From assembly GCA_026874595.1 (NCBI GenBank), contig CM049307.1:79646643-79710642 (forward strand): 64,000 nucleotides of DNA, given 5' to 3'. Each line of letters opens with the position of its first letter. Position 1 is the first letter of the stretch. The position numbers were made by a program, and so were the translations under genes. Below, piece by piece: positions 44,290 through 56,199 of this stretch. The stretch comes from Sipunculus nudus (Eukaryota > Annelida > Sipuncula > Golfingiida > Sipunculidae). Under the pieces are notes generated by a model, which saw only the letters and a list, made by a program, of their open reading frames with translations, was not told where the DNA came from and did not search any database.

Positions 44290-44654
44290 AAAATGTTTAG
44301 CGCGTTCACCTTCAAGTGTGTATCTGGAGACAGGCCACAGATCCTGACCCTCCGCACCTCAACCCTACTCTAATCGGCTGGCAAAAGGATGAGTCTTCCA
44401 TGTCACTACTTCCAGTTCCTATTCCTAAAGGCACTAAGCCAGCTCCGGCAGAAGTCTTAGAAATGATCAAATGCGGTCGTGCCAGCGATACACCATGCAA
44501 GACTGCAAAATGCAGTTGTATGACAGCACAGATATCGTGTACAGTTTTCTGTGCATGCAATAGTGCTGGAAACTGTAACAACGGGTGGAAAAGACAGGAA
44601 AACATCAGTTGTGACTATGAAGATAGTGAGGAAGGGCTCCTCACAGAGGGTTAA
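44290..44654 (+). pseudogene. Cys-rich CXC (tesmin/TSO1-like) domain fragment
   Basis: The frame from 44,316 reads ATDPDPPHLNPTLIGWQKDE, VPIPKGTKPAPAEVLEMIKC, then SDTPCKTAKCSCMTAQISCT and VFCACNSAGNCNN. The P..P...P..WGW.KE lead-in, LP.AP...L.MI.C, and then C.C....C...C.C....C...C..C spacing match the C-terminal CXC-like cluster of large uncharacterised proteins common in corals and bivalves, many probably transposon-derived. The upstream part of the gene is absent, so this is an isolated final exon or a relic. It ends in a stop at 44,652. Confidence 0.55.
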
Positions 44655-44854
44655 AACTTGAGAGTTACTGGCAGTTGGGACTTCATATAGAATAAATATA
44701 CTTGCCCTATGCCTGATGTCATATATTCTATAAGTTTTATATAATGTTTGGTGTGCTAAATATTTCGAGCATCAGTGGCCATCTTGGATGCTGAATTATT
44801 ATTTTCTAAATCTTATCAAAATCAGTACCTGGCTATATTAACTTTTACTTACTT

Positions 44855-45000
44855 TACTAGCCCAAGTGGTCTGGAGTAAATCTCAGTACTCTTTAGTCTT
44901 AGGAAGAGCACAGCACAAAGGTTGTGAGTTCAAATCTCAGCCTCAGCAGAGGTAAGAGTTTTATGGTTGGTCCCCATCCAGGCTGAATGCTCGGCAGGCT
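44855..45000 (+). repeat. tRNA-derived SINE-like sequence
   Basis: TAGCCCAAGTGGTCTGGAGT resembles an A box and GTGAGTTCAAATCTCAGCC a B box with a short T-arm-like stem. A longer body follows to about 45,175. Confidence 0.5.
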
Positions 45001-45175
45001 TAAAAGGAAACGTACAGGAGACCAAAACCCGTGTATCACTCACAAATGAGTGCGTCTTTGGGTGTTTTTCGGTCTTATGGACCACCAATGGGCTGTTTAC
45101 ACACACAGGACCAGCAGGCGCGGTAGACACCGATAAGATGTATATACTTAGATTAAGATTTATATAAAACAGCAT

Positions 45176-46505
45176 AAAAAGAGGCGGTTCCCTCCAACAA
45201 AAAAAAATTCTGTCTGTTCATAAACCCTTATATGAAATCAATGTCATCAAATGTCTGTACCTCTTTTTGCCAAAATATGCTTTTATTCAACTTGGTGGTC
45301 GCCTGACTGTCATTTTATCTTTAAAGGATAATCCTGGTTGTTTACAATAGCGTAAACTATTAATTTATGTACCAAAGACCACTCGAGTGCGAGTCATGCA
45401 CACCTCATTTTTATTTCCTTCAACATATATTTTCTTAATATGTTACGGCGGCCATTTTGGACGCCATTTTGCCTTAAAAAATCAAAAATATTTTTTAGTT
45501 GTTCACAGTATTGCACATAATTGATCTCCTTACCAAATTAATTGCAAATTTGCAGTACATATATACACCATATAATTGCAAATATATGGTGATTTCATAT
45601 TTGGCAGCCATCTTGGCGGCCATCTTGAATATCTCAAAACCCTCAAGGATGTCAGAGTGGCATCATCCAGATGTGAATTCAGCACCCTCAAAAGAGGGTA
45701 TAACCATCAAATAACATTGGGCAGACCATAAAACAAGGTTCCACCGCTGGCACCTGGACTACAATGCGCGTCCGGAACTCTGAACTGGCTAATTAGAGAT
45801 AGTAAGTAAGTGTACTGGGACGGTTTTGTTGGGAAATGTTTGCATATAACAATATACATATGTAGCCATATCCTGCATCAGATAAAATTATCCATATCAT
45901 TTCGTTTTGGAAAATCGCTGATTCGTTAAGTTTTGTCATTTCATAAAGAAAACAATGATAAATGAATCAAGATACTACCCCTTTTTATTCGTTCTTCAGA
46001 TTGATAATTATTTGTTGCCATAAAATTTGCAATATTATATTTGACTTTGCTAGTATAAGGTGATATTGCAGATATCTAAGTTCCAGTCGTGCTGTATTAA
46101 ACTTGTTTTAAAAAGAATAAATTACATGATTAATACCTGTCAGGTACACAACCGATAGCATTAACAGCAGTTAGATGAAGAGATGTGAGCAGACTGACTG
46201 TCATGTCCCTGTTAGTGTTGTCATAGTCAGCCGCTATGCTGTGATCTCTCCTAATGTTACATATGCAGATCTGAATGATTTCCTATGGCATTAAAGTATG
46301 AAGCAATATTTATCTGGAAAAATTTAAGAATTTAAGCCAATCTGAAAAGTGTTCATCTCCTAAAATCGTTTGAAATGAAAAATGGTGGACGAGCCGTGAA
46401 GTGATAGATCGAGGGAATCGTACAATCGAATAACAGCGTGTGTGGCTTGGCCGCGGTGTAAGTCTTAAATGAATAACCAAGTGAAGTGAAATTAACACCT
46501 TTGCG
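45176..46505. other. No gene recognised
   Basis: GGCGGCCATTTTGGACGCCA at about 45,447 and GGCAGCCATCTTGGCGGCCA at about 45,604 are short repeated motifs; a related GTGGCCATCTTGGATGC lies at 44,776. Otherwise AT-rich. Confidence 0.45.
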
Positions 46506-46512
46506 CCAGCAC

Positions 46513-46820
46513 TAAAGCTGCGTGTCCACTTATGCGGTACGGATACGGATGCGGATGCGTTTTTAATCGCGCATATGGAATAAAGAAGGAGTGTGTCCAC
46601 TTATGCGGTGCGGAAACGTATACGTTTGTTAAAAACCGGACCATGAAGCCCCGGGTACGGAAACGCATGCGGAAACATGCCATTTTGTAGAGGTTTAAGA
46701 GAGTGAAAGACCTAAAAACGCACTGAAAAACGTATCTAATGGACACACACATACAAAATATCCGCATACGTATCCGCACCGCACACGCACCGCATCCGTA
46801 CAAGTGGACACGCGGCTTTA
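46513..46820. mobile_element. Short inverted-repeat (MITE-like) element, the family hit by the large transposon
   Basis: The ends are TAAAGCTGCGTGTCCACTTA and, inverted, TAAAGCCGCGTGTCCACTTG. A second internal terminus-like motif, GTGTGTCCACTTATGCGGTG, is at about 46,590. It has no coding capacity. 46,704-46,791 match 9,905-9,990, and 46,786-46,817 match 18,372-18,403. It therefore preserves the target site before insertion. Confidence 0.75.
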
Positions 46821-46849
46821 ATCATAAATGACCTGACTGATCAAACACA

Positions 46850-46920
46850 GCTGTGACACTAAAACTAACAAGATGAGATTTGTTAATTTCAAGTACCTTG
46901 ACGCACCTGGATGCGCTCGT
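46850..46920 (+). repeat. Copy of the CAGCTGTGACACTGAAA dispersed repeat
   Basis: CAGCTGTGACACTAAAACTA and GTTAATTTCAAGTACCTTGA. Confidence 0.55.
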
Positions 46921-46988
46921 GCGATTGTTAGGACCAAAAAGTGTGGTTCTCAGGAGATTGTTAGGACTAAAAAGTGTGGTTCTCAGGC
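46921..46988. repeat. 33-bp tandem duplication
   Basis: GATTGTTAGGACCAAAAAGT followed by GTGGTTCTCAGGA occurs twice head to tail with one base change (ACC/ACT). Confidence 0.85.
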
Positions 46989-49900
46989 ACATTTTTTTTA
47001 GAAATCTGTGCGGATGGGCGTTTTTTTCCCATTTTTTGGTATGTTTCGATAATAATGTCATGTCATTAGGATAAATGTATGATAATAACTCATTTTTTTC
47101 TCTGAACAGGTAAATGTACTACATTAGAAAGGAAAACTTATCACAATTGTTATATTTTATCTTCTTGAAGGGTGTAAATCAAAATAAAATTTTTTTGCGG
47201 GAGTTCAAATTGACACGGGCCGTGCCTGAGAACCGTACCTTTTATATTTTTGGCCTTAATCAATTTTATATGATATATGATGCTTGTGATGCTCATGATG
47301 AACCCAGCACCACCGGGCTTTAGAAAAATATTATTATTTGATTTGGAACTGGGGGGGGGGGGAGGAACTTAAAGCCTCAAATCAGACGTTAACAAATAAT
47401 AGGATAGCAAAGTTCGATTAAGAGAAGTATAATTTCACCACCAATGGCTGTGACGCCCCAGTCGGATTGGCGTCCAGGGTTTTTTTAATAATATTATGAA
47501 AAGAAGTGCTGACGTATGCTTGACTCAGACCAACGACACTGAAATTTAAAAAAAAAACAATATAATTATATGACAAGAAAATGTTGATCTGTGGTACAGA
47601 TCTGGTTTGTTCCCCGCCTGTTGTAGGCATACTCCTTCATGCGCAGTGTCTGTTAGCATTATCGCGTCATTTTCGGACCTTGACAAATGTTTCAAGGTCA
47701 TCCATATTCGGAGTTGACATAGCCCTTCATAAGGTGTATCAATACTACAGATTTTAGACAGCATGTTTCAAATTCTTTTCAAGTTATTGCGTTAACATCA
47801 TTTTAGCATTATCGCCTCTGTGATCTATAAATAATATTCAAGGTCAACTGTCATTCACAATTAGGTCAACCTCCATGCAGCACGGGATTAAGTTCTATTG
47901 TGCATGTGAATTAATCCGGGGGTGACAGTTCCACTTGTAGGGTGAGTAGATGTGAGCACAAGGTGTTATCGATCCCTTGGCACTAATTTCTTATGTCGGT
48001 ATACAACAATGATAGAAGCGGATCCGGGGGAGGGGGGGGGGGGTTCTCCCTTTTTTCAGGCACCGAATTCGTTTTTGATGAACCAAGATCACCCCCCCCC
48101 CCCCATTGAGCTCTGACATCTCTCATGTTATTCATTTCTTTTCGCAGTTTTTATTAATTAATTTTCATTTTTATCCCCCGCTCCCTATACCTACACTAAA
48201 TATTCTTCAGTTTAGGCCTACGCCACTACATCCAGATATTTTCAATACTGCAATTCATACTTTACTATCAACCATAATCTGATAATCTGCATCCCTCTTG
48301 ATCTGATATTGACGATTAACACACCCACCGGTTCACAATACTTCTTTTCGTATAACGTTTATGAATCTCTTTTCATTGCACGCACAACATTCCTCACTTC
48401 ATCCCCCCCCCCCTCCGCCCAGGGGTAATTCAAGGTCTTTTTTTTTTCAAATTTACTAAAAATCTGAAGAATTTGATATTATTTCGCCAAAAGTCTACAG
48501 AGGAACTACGGGCAAACCGGATGAAAGTTAAAGAGAAATAAATATCGTTTGTAACAGCCTACCACCTGTTCAATATATCGTATATGTTGGACTTGTGAAC
48601 CCCCTGCCAGCCTTGAACAACTGCATCACAATTCACACTTCCGGTGATATACATATATCCAGTTGATTAACAACATAAAAACTGGGTTTAACTGGATTTC
48701 AGTGGATTTAAATTTACTCCACCTGGTTAACTTGAATTAAGGCCAAAATAGTGTTTGTCGTCAGAATGGTTTATAAACCTTCGTATTTTCCCCCTTTTTT
48801 TGGGGGGGGGGGGGGGGGAGAAATTTGAAATACAAAGTATTCTGTACTGACCTTATTAATTTATTTCAGTTTTACATATACATAATGTGCAACATAAAAT
48901 CTTGCCTATGTATGATAAAATTAAACTGAATCTTTTAGCAGGAAGTTCCCACTCTTGAATGATCGACTGCAAATGAGTCGGAGAAAGGACTCATGGTTTC
49001 TGTCACAGCTGTAATAGTTATACTAACGTTACAAGAAAAGATTAGAGGATTCTAGTGAGCGACCACAGGATTATAGTAGTTCATGAAAATACGAAATATT
49101 AATGTTTCCAGACATTTTCTAACTACAATGTTTATATATATATGACCTAATACAGTGTATTATTCTCATTACTTTGCTGAAATTTCGACCACCTTCTGTC
49201 AAGGAGTGTTATCATTCACTTATTTGGCCCATATTCCCTGATTCACCCGTGCATAAGTCACTCTACATTTGTGAATATTCCTCGATGTATTTCCCGAATA
49301 TGGATCATGTGCCTGATACACCACAAGCTTATCAATTCTTCATTGGCCCATTCCTAAAATGTCCTGAAGTTTTCATGAGATTCCGTTTATGATTACATGA
49401 GTTATGTTTTGAACAAACACAAACACACACACGAACGTGGATAAACATATACGCTCCTGGCGGAAGCAAGTATAAGATGGTATAGCACTTTTAGCAAAAC
49501 TGTATACTTTTGATATCTTAAGGGCTATTTTGATATATAATTTTTTAATATTTCTCGGTGATACGGAGTGGTCTCTCATTGAGTGTATCTGTAACCTTCA
49601 TTTCGTCTTCCGATTTCATTTATACCAAAATCATGTAGCCCTTTTTGTTCATTTTTTAATGTCAGTCGTGGGTAATCTATTCCGCTTTGTGTGCCCGGGT
49701 GTGTGTGGTGTTCCCCGGGCATGTCTGCATGTAATTAAAAAATCAAGAAATGTCAATTTGCAGTAGTACACTCGCCAGGGATAAGTCAAACCGTGTCTTT
49801 TCCTGGTGGAATGAAAGTCAAAGATAAATAGGAGTGTTAAGCGACGCTTATTGAGTAAGATTATGTAAACACACACACAACTACATTGAACTGGAAAAGC

Positions 49901-50460
49901 ATAATGATACATGACACAGATAGTCAAAAAGCGAGAGAGAAATGAACACAAACAAGCAGAATGACTTGAGTGGTAAACACCAGCTGTGACACTGAAACTT
50001 ACAAGGCCGGATTTGTTAATTTCAGGTGCTTGGTACATCTGTATGCATTCAGGGTCAAGGTAAACTCGGCTGATGACGACAACAATGTACTAGAATATCT
50101 TCTAAAATATCAGAAGAGAAATTGAAGTTTCATCTGACATCTTTGCCTGTTTATAAATCATTACAAATGTGTATGAAACAATTTTAATCTTTGACAAATA
50201 TATAATTTTTCACCCGAAAGTCTTTTTTTTTAATGCACCCAAATAATATTTAATGTGCTAATATTTACTGATATGTTTGATAAAAATGATTACATATATA
50301 AACTTTGTGTTATTACAGGAAGTACTTACAGAGGTTTGAAAAGTCTAGGTTTATTTTTTTTAATCAATTGAAAAAGCAACAGGTTATCAAAATATGGATA
50401 ATGGTTTGGTTGATGATGATCAAGGGATGAAAAAAAAATCATATATCAGATATACTTAAT
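46989..50460. other. No gene recognised
   Basis: Poly-G and poly-C runs lie near 47,350, 48,035, 48,093, 48,403 and 48,800. GCGGATCCGGGGGAGG at 48,018 resembles a short element end. A further CAGCTGTGACACTGAAA repeat copy is at 49,982-50,045. Confidence 0.5.
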
Positions 50461-50466
50461 TTTTAC

Positions 50467-50528
50467 ATATATATGTACATATTATATATTCATATATATA
50501 TATTCATATATATATTCATATATATATA

Positions 50529-50581
<53 letters not shown>
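50467..50581. repeat. Interrupted (TA)n microsatellite
   Basis: AT run with ATTCAT interruptions followed by a long pure TA run. Confidence 0.97.
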
Positions 50582-50583
<2 letters not shown>

Positions 50584-51037
50584 CTTTTCTTTTCAGGTTT
50601 ACTCCGACAGAGTAAGAAAATATTAATCCAGTTCCTGAATCTAATGTCTTGGAGATATATTGTTTTAAAGAAATTGCTCACATTCTTCAGGTAAAGATCT
50701 CGATTGTTTGCCGGGAACATGAAAATGTTAGGTCTTACATGTTACCCCCGTGAAAATTAACACTTCGGTTAGATCTGGGTAACTTGCTCTAGACAAAGTA
50801 CGTGAACCAGCGTTGAGTTTTATTTCGCTGAGCGCCTCGGGAATGATCCCATTATTACGTGTTATTTTGCATGTAATATTATTTCAATTCAACAGTTTAT
50901 ATCCATTATGTCATGTGTAATGTTACCTGTAATTTACTTTTCAATTAGAGCTCCGGTACAATTTTTCATGAAATTTAACTCTATAGCACCCGTTACGGCT
51001 ATCAACCCGTGATGCTGGACTAAGACTTGTTTTGTGA

Positions 51038-51130
51038 TCAGGGGCGTAGCCGAGGGGTGGGGTGGGGGGTGGGGGGGGGGGTCGCAAAGTGCCATGCCCC
51101 CCCCCCCCCGCCCGCCCCCTTCCCCGGTCG
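51038..51130. repeat. G-run / C-run inverted sequence
   Basis: CAGGGGCGTAGCCGAGGGGT then a G run, a short spacer CGCAAAGTGCCATG, and a C run ending CCGGTCG. It could form a long G:C hairpin and resembles a short-element terminus. Confidence 0.6.
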
Positions 51131-51552
51131 CACCCAGTACTCGCCGTCTTTTCTGAATTTCACTTATTCTATAAATGAATCAATAAATATATATATATTA
51201 TAAAACAACACTGTAAATTCACAACAGTCTGTTTCACGGGATGCGACCCGATCATCAGGTGAATGTTGTTAGAATGAAGCTAACGGCGTGGTTTGAAAAG
51301 CCGAGACTTTACGAGATTACAAGATTATGCTTTGTGCGTATCAGGTGGGGAGGGGGGGATCCTATTGGGGGCACTATAGGATTGGTCGGGGTATACGTGA
51401 CCAATAACAGGGCAAAGAGGTTTGTTGTTGTTTTAATGTTTATATTTGATACAAATATAATTTACCAGGATGCCCAATTAGCATAGTAAGATGATAAAAT
51501 GTGCATATATACGTGCATATTTGAATATGTGCAATAAAATGCCTTTGCTATC

Positions 51553-52407
51553 AATGGCGGATCCAGAGGGGGCGCCTTCGGCGACGGCCCCCGTTGAACT
51601 GCAATATATCTCATTTTATCTAATTTCCCAATTTTCATGATAAATTTTCATTTTTCATATTTCTTTTTATTAATTCATAATTAGCAATTATATTTTATAT
51701 CTGCAGTTTTTTACTTTCAAATTCATTAGTTGAGGATGAGGATATTTATGAACAGCTGCAGAACAAATGCAGAGCACCAGGGCCTGGTTGGGGTCGACTG
51801 TGAACAATCTCACGGCTCCTCTGCATGGCGATACCGGTACTCGAACTCGCGTTCTGTGCTGTAAGGAGGCCTGTGTGCTGTGGAGATAACTTCAATATTT
51901 ATGTTATTTTACTCCGAGCATTACAACTAAAATATAATATTTTTCAAATTATAAACGTAAATGCCCCTATGCGCCATTGACTTTTACACGTTGAAAAAAT
52001 ATAAAAAATTTGAAGAAATATAAAAATTAATATTGTACATCTCTACAGTATGACCACATGAAGAAAAGACACAGGAGAACATTTTTTCAGGAACAGAAAA
52101 TCCTTATATTTTTTTTTCATTGCCTCAAAATATCTTCCTAACATTGCATATTCAAAATAATCCCACACACCCTCCCCATGTACCTGTAATGAACCTTAAC
52201 AAAGCCATGGTTCATAATTGAAAATTAAAAAAATCTATATTTTTATAAATTAGATTATATAACGTATAATAATAGTTATAATTATTATATATATATATAA
52301 CACTTAGTTTTTATAAATATAAATACCAACACATATTAAAGCGCACCTTCCTCCCCCCCCCCCCCCCCCCCCAGCCGCCTCGGTTCTCGAATTTCTGGAT
52401 CCGCAAT
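51553..52407. mobile_element. Candidate non-autonomous element with GGCGGATCCAGA / TCTGGATCCGC ends
   Basis: The left end is GGCGGATCCAGAGGGGGCGC and the right end is GCGCACCTTCCTCCC, a C run, then CTGGATCCGC, roughly inverted. The inside is AT-rich and non-coding, with a tRNA B-box-like GGTACTCGAACTCGCG at about 51,836 (minus). The flanks do not show an obvious duplication. Confidence 0.4.
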
Positions 52408-53900
52408 AGTAAGTCGATCCTATTTTAAGTTAAGTTCTTATTTCGTTAGAATGAATTTTTCCGACTATTGTGATTTAGAATGAGATGTAATGCGGTTCTG
52501 TTGTTCCTTATTACAAACATTAAAAATGTGGCTTACCCGTAACACTTCATATATCATACACAGATTAACGGCTGCGATTGTTTCGCGAGCTCATCGTAAC
52601 CAACATGAAACATCTGGCACTGCTGAACTCCTCCAGACTGTAAATATTACTTATCATCCGTCCTACCCTCGGAAAATTTCCAATGCAACAGTCAATTGTC
52701 TATAAAAGACCAGTTATATACCTGTTTCCAATGCGATACGTTCATTTTCTGAAGATTATGTAATAAAACACAGTTGTAATTCATCTGATAATACATGCGA
52801 GTTATATTTTTTCAAAACTATTCCCGTAAGTTCTGTTTAACTCTCGGTTCTTTTTACAGTACTCCGGTTGCTGAGACTGACAAATGAAGATTAACGACCA
52901 AAGATGCCTTATTTCTGTATCCCTTATCTCTCTTGTCTGTGTAACAGACAGTAAAAACACAAAGCCCTGAAGTTAATTGCGGAATTTTGGAACGTTATCT
53001 GAACCGGCTGTCTATACAGGCATAAACTTACATAACTGTGGCTTGTAAAATATTGACATTCACTCACTTATCGCATTAACGGCACTAATTACTGCGAGTA
53101 GATCATTTGTATACATACAGCTGGAAACTGCTGCTTCAAAGTGAAGTTTAACAACACGTGAAATGTCATTAATAACTCTCACCACAGATTAGCTTGTGGC
53201 CCACCACCACATGCACTAGATCCGGGGCTGCAGGTCCGGCTGGCAGCTACCAGCTTCAAACAAATACGCCAGCTTGCTGTTATTGAAGTGGTGTCTCGTT
53301 TCCGAAGCTAAGACCGAGTTCCCAGATCTAGAGGAGAAACGAACCACCAAACTGGCTATTACCAAGGTTTGCTGAACAATTATTTGTTTGACACTAGTTT
53401 TGGTTTCACGGATAATGCAAATTAATTCGCATGTAGTTAAATGATACGGAACGGATTGATTACAACGTTTGTGTGAAAGTCGGCATTTGTTAGCCAAAGC
53501 TCTATATGGATATTTAAACACGCTCCCAGATGGAATGTTAATATAACGTTTTTTGTCAGTTTTATAGGCACCCGATCGCCAGTGGTTCATCGAAACTATA
53601 TCAAGACAATGACAAATCTTCTTTGACGCACAACAGCGTGTATATACAAATTTCGGAAAAACGGTACGTATATTCTAACATATATAAAAATATTGACTTT
53701 TGTTACCAAGGTAACTGCCTTCTTGCAACAGTAGCTACTATCAGTTAGTATCAAATGACCAATCAATCTTATTTCGGAGATAAACCCATCATTTTTAAAA
53801 AGTTTGCAAATGGACTCTTACAATGTATTTTTAGATCTTACCAGACTCTTATCAGACGTAATATTGTGCCAGGAAAGAACTCAGAGGCGTTCAACAACTT
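52408..53900. other. Region upstream of the receptor gene, no gene recognised
   Basis: The open frames at 52,490-52,705 (+) and 53,216-53,590 (-) show no known domain or supporting splice context. Confidence 0.5.
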
Positions 53901-53934
53901 TTATGAGAACCAAATGTAATAATATAACGTCATC

Positions 53935-56163
53935 ATGAGTCTTTTGACTACAATCACGTATCCGGTGGTTACGTTTCTGGCTTTCTGTGTATTATGTATA
54001 AATAGCCAAGAAATATGTGATGTAGAACCACAAATACCACCCGGAGAAATATTCGCTTGCAAAATAAATGACAACGAAAGGAGAGACAATGGACAATTAA
54101 TGTGTGAATATTACCCACAATTTCAAACCCGTGGCTGTTTTTGTGACAAGCATTGCGCCTACTTTGGGGACTGTTGCGATGAGTATATCTCCAATATCAC
54201 AGCACTGGAGGACATTACGTTTTCCTGTAGCTCTGTGGACGGGGTTTACAGTCAGGGTGTTAGCGTTTACGTCGTGGATAGATGCCCATCTTTCTGGAAG
54301 GAAGAAGGAGTGAGGGAAGCTTGTGAAGACACACCGGGTATATGGTACAACTCGCCAGTAACAGGGGAACATGATATTTTGTACAAGAACGTGTACTGTG
54401 CGCAATGTAACGAAGAAAACATGGACAGTATTACTTACTGGCTTTCAAATTTCACGTGCGATTTTATGGATCAGGAACTAACAAACAGTACAAATATCGC
54501 AGATATTATCGATCAGCAAAATCAAACCAGTCCTTGCAATGTGTCATTTGTCCATCCTGACGCCTGGCACAAATATTCCACGTACAAACCATACCGCTTC
54601 TGTAAGCCCAATATTGGCCACTGTCCAGATTCGTGGAAAGATAAGTGTGTACGGAACAAATGTGAAGCTGAGAACGCGACAGAGTTGTACAGATACGACA
54701 AACAAAGAGAGGGCGTAACATACAAAAACCCACATTGTGCTCTCTGTAATAACGCTAACGTCACCTGTGTGGATACCTATACTAAGCAACACTTTAAAAT
54801 TGCTCCGTATTTTGAAACTGTCAGAGGAACATCACACCCACTGTGTATTGTAATAGATCTTAACCTTGGTTCCGGTGTTATCACACGAGAGGTAGGATAT
54901 ATGACAGGGACGCGAGTCAAAGTTGAAACCGAATTAGTGACCTGCCCATCAGGTAAAATATTTGATCCATACTCAGCAGTTTGTAAAGTTGTAAAATGTC
55001 CCCTTGAAGCCGAGTACCGAGACGGACAGTGCGTGAGTACCTCTACCTCCCCAAATAATAATAACACTTGTTCATATTATGCAAAAGTTAATGCCACAAG
55101 CTTTGAGTTTTACAACAATGGTTCCATCTTTGATCCGACTTCAGGTCGAATATACGGGAAGGACCTATATGTACTAGAGGAGCGTGGTATGTACCTATGT
55201 ATCGTTGATGCCATAAACATCACAGAAATAACACGCAATGTTACAGAGACATATCTCATTATGAAGTTTACCTACGCCCAGACGGTTGTTAGTAATTTAG
55301 GACAGAGTCTGTCAGTGATAGCGTTGCTCTTTCTCCTTGTGATCTACTGTTTCTATCCCGTTTTGAGGAATTTACCCGGCAAAAACCTCATGTGTCTGTC
55401 TGGTTCCTTGTTAATGTTTCAGCTGATGCAGATGACGTTGATGGGCGTGACCCACCTGCCGTTTTTCTGTATTATATCGGGAATTCTAATACACTTCAGT
55501 CTCCTTGCCGTGTTCTGTTGGATGAGTGTTCTCGCCTATGACATTTGGAGCACCTTTACCTCCAGGATTACAGTTTCAACAATTGTTAAATCAGACTTCC
55601 GGTTCCTCAAGTTTTCTCTGTATGCTTGGGGATGCCCCGCTCTGGTCATCCTTATAGGAGTACTGGTTAATTTCTGCGGTGGCAAAAGAAGTGACTTCTC
55701 CCCAGATTACGGTAAACACATTTGCTACATCTCAAACAGGTACGCTTTAATGCTGTATGTTGGAGTACCTCTTATCGGTCTGTTATTTGCTGACTGTGTA
55801 TTTTATACTCTAACAATCATAAGCATACACCGAACCAGCAACGTGACCACAGCGATCAGCGAGAACTGTCCAAACCGTCATAGGATGTGGTTGTACGTAA
55901 AGCTGACCTCCATCACGGGGTTGACATGGGTGTTTGGTCTGATCGGCTTCAGCACGGACCTTCAATTTCTCTGGTGGGTTTATATCCTCTTTAATTCTCT
56001 CCAAGGTGTTTTTATCTGCGTATCATTCGTTTGTACTCGAAAGGTATTTAAGATGATGCGCGAGACTTATCGGAGAAAACCTAGTGTGGACGCCAGTAAG
56101 AGTACTTCTTTACAGACTCAGCGCACCTCAGTTACGTCCGAAACCGCACATCGAACTCACTGA
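53935..56163 (+). CDS. Intronless seven-transmembrane receptor with somatomedin-B-like module (secretin/adhesion/Methuselah-like)
   Basis: A single 742-codon open frame encodes a plasma-membrane GPCR; the ligand is unknown. Residues 1-24 form a signal peptide ending near NSQ. Residues about 42-84 hold a somatomedin-B-like Cys cluster (RGCFCDKHCAYFGDCCDEY). Two further Cys-rich segments (about 117-160 and 223-280, each with RCPSFW/HCPDSW and CAQCN/CALCN) look like internal repeats. Many N-x-S/T sites suit an extracellular domain. Seven hydrophobic segments lie at about 455-475, 484-505, 511-535, 558-580, 603-630, 653-675 and 679-700. NLPGKNLMCLSGSL before TM2, GLTWVFGLIG in TM6 and YILFNSLQGVFI in TM7 are family B2/Methuselah-like signatures. 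I see no GPS/GAIN cleavage motif. The tail is short and Ser/Thr-rich. The ATG at 53,935 is the first in frame before the signal peptide. This is probably a resident host gene, possibly a retrocopy. Confidence 0.9.
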   Translation: MSLLTTITYPVVTFLAFCVLCINSQEICDVEPQIPPGEIFACKINDNERRDNGQLMCEYYPQFQTRGCFCDKHCAYFGDCCDEYISNITALEDITFSCSSVDGVYSQGVSVYVVDRCPSFWKEEGVREACEDTPGIWYNSPVTGEHDILYKNVYCAQCNEENMDSITYWLSNFTCDFMDQELTNSTNIADIIDQQNQTSPCNVSFVHPDAWHKYSTYKPYRFCKPNIGHCPDSWKDKCVRNKCEAENATELYRYDKQREGVTYKNPHCALCNNANVTCVDTYTKQHFKIAPYFETVRGTSHPLCIVIDLNLGSGVITREVGYMTGTRVKVETELVTCPSGKIFDPYSAVCKVVKCPLEAEYRDGQCVSTSTSPNNNNTCSYYAKVNATSFEFYNNGSIFDPTSGRIYGKDLYVLEERGMYLCIVDAINITEITRNVTETYLIMKFTYAQTVVSNLGQSLSVIALLFLLVIYCFYPVLRNLPGKNLMCLSGSLLMFQLMQMTLMGVTHLPFFCIISGILIHFSLLAVFCWMSVLAYDIWSTFTSRITVSTIVKSDFRFLKFSLYAWGCPALVILIGVLVNFCGGKRSDFSPDYGKHICYISNRYALMLYVGVPLIGLLFADCVFYTLTIISIHRTSNVTTAISENCPNRHRMWLYVKLTSITGLTWVFGLIGFSTDLQFLWWVYILFNSLQGVFICVSFVCTRKVFKMMRETYRRKPSVDASKSTSLQTQRTSVTSETAHRTH

Positions 56164-56192
56164 ATACTAAAATTTGTAAATGCATGTATGTT

Positions 56193-56198
56193 AATAAA
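56193..56198 (+). terminator. Poly(A) signal AATAAA of the receptor gene
   Basis: AATAAA lies 30 bp after the stop codon. A second AATAAA is near 56,448. Confidence 0.65.
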
Positions 56199-56199
56199 T

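Noticed and set aside
53216-53590. 124-codon minus-strand frame upstream of the receptor
   Set aside because: Composition and content show no family; probably chance.
54097-55067. Minus-strand frames within the receptor gene
   Set aside because: They are antisense shadows of a well-supported receptor frame.
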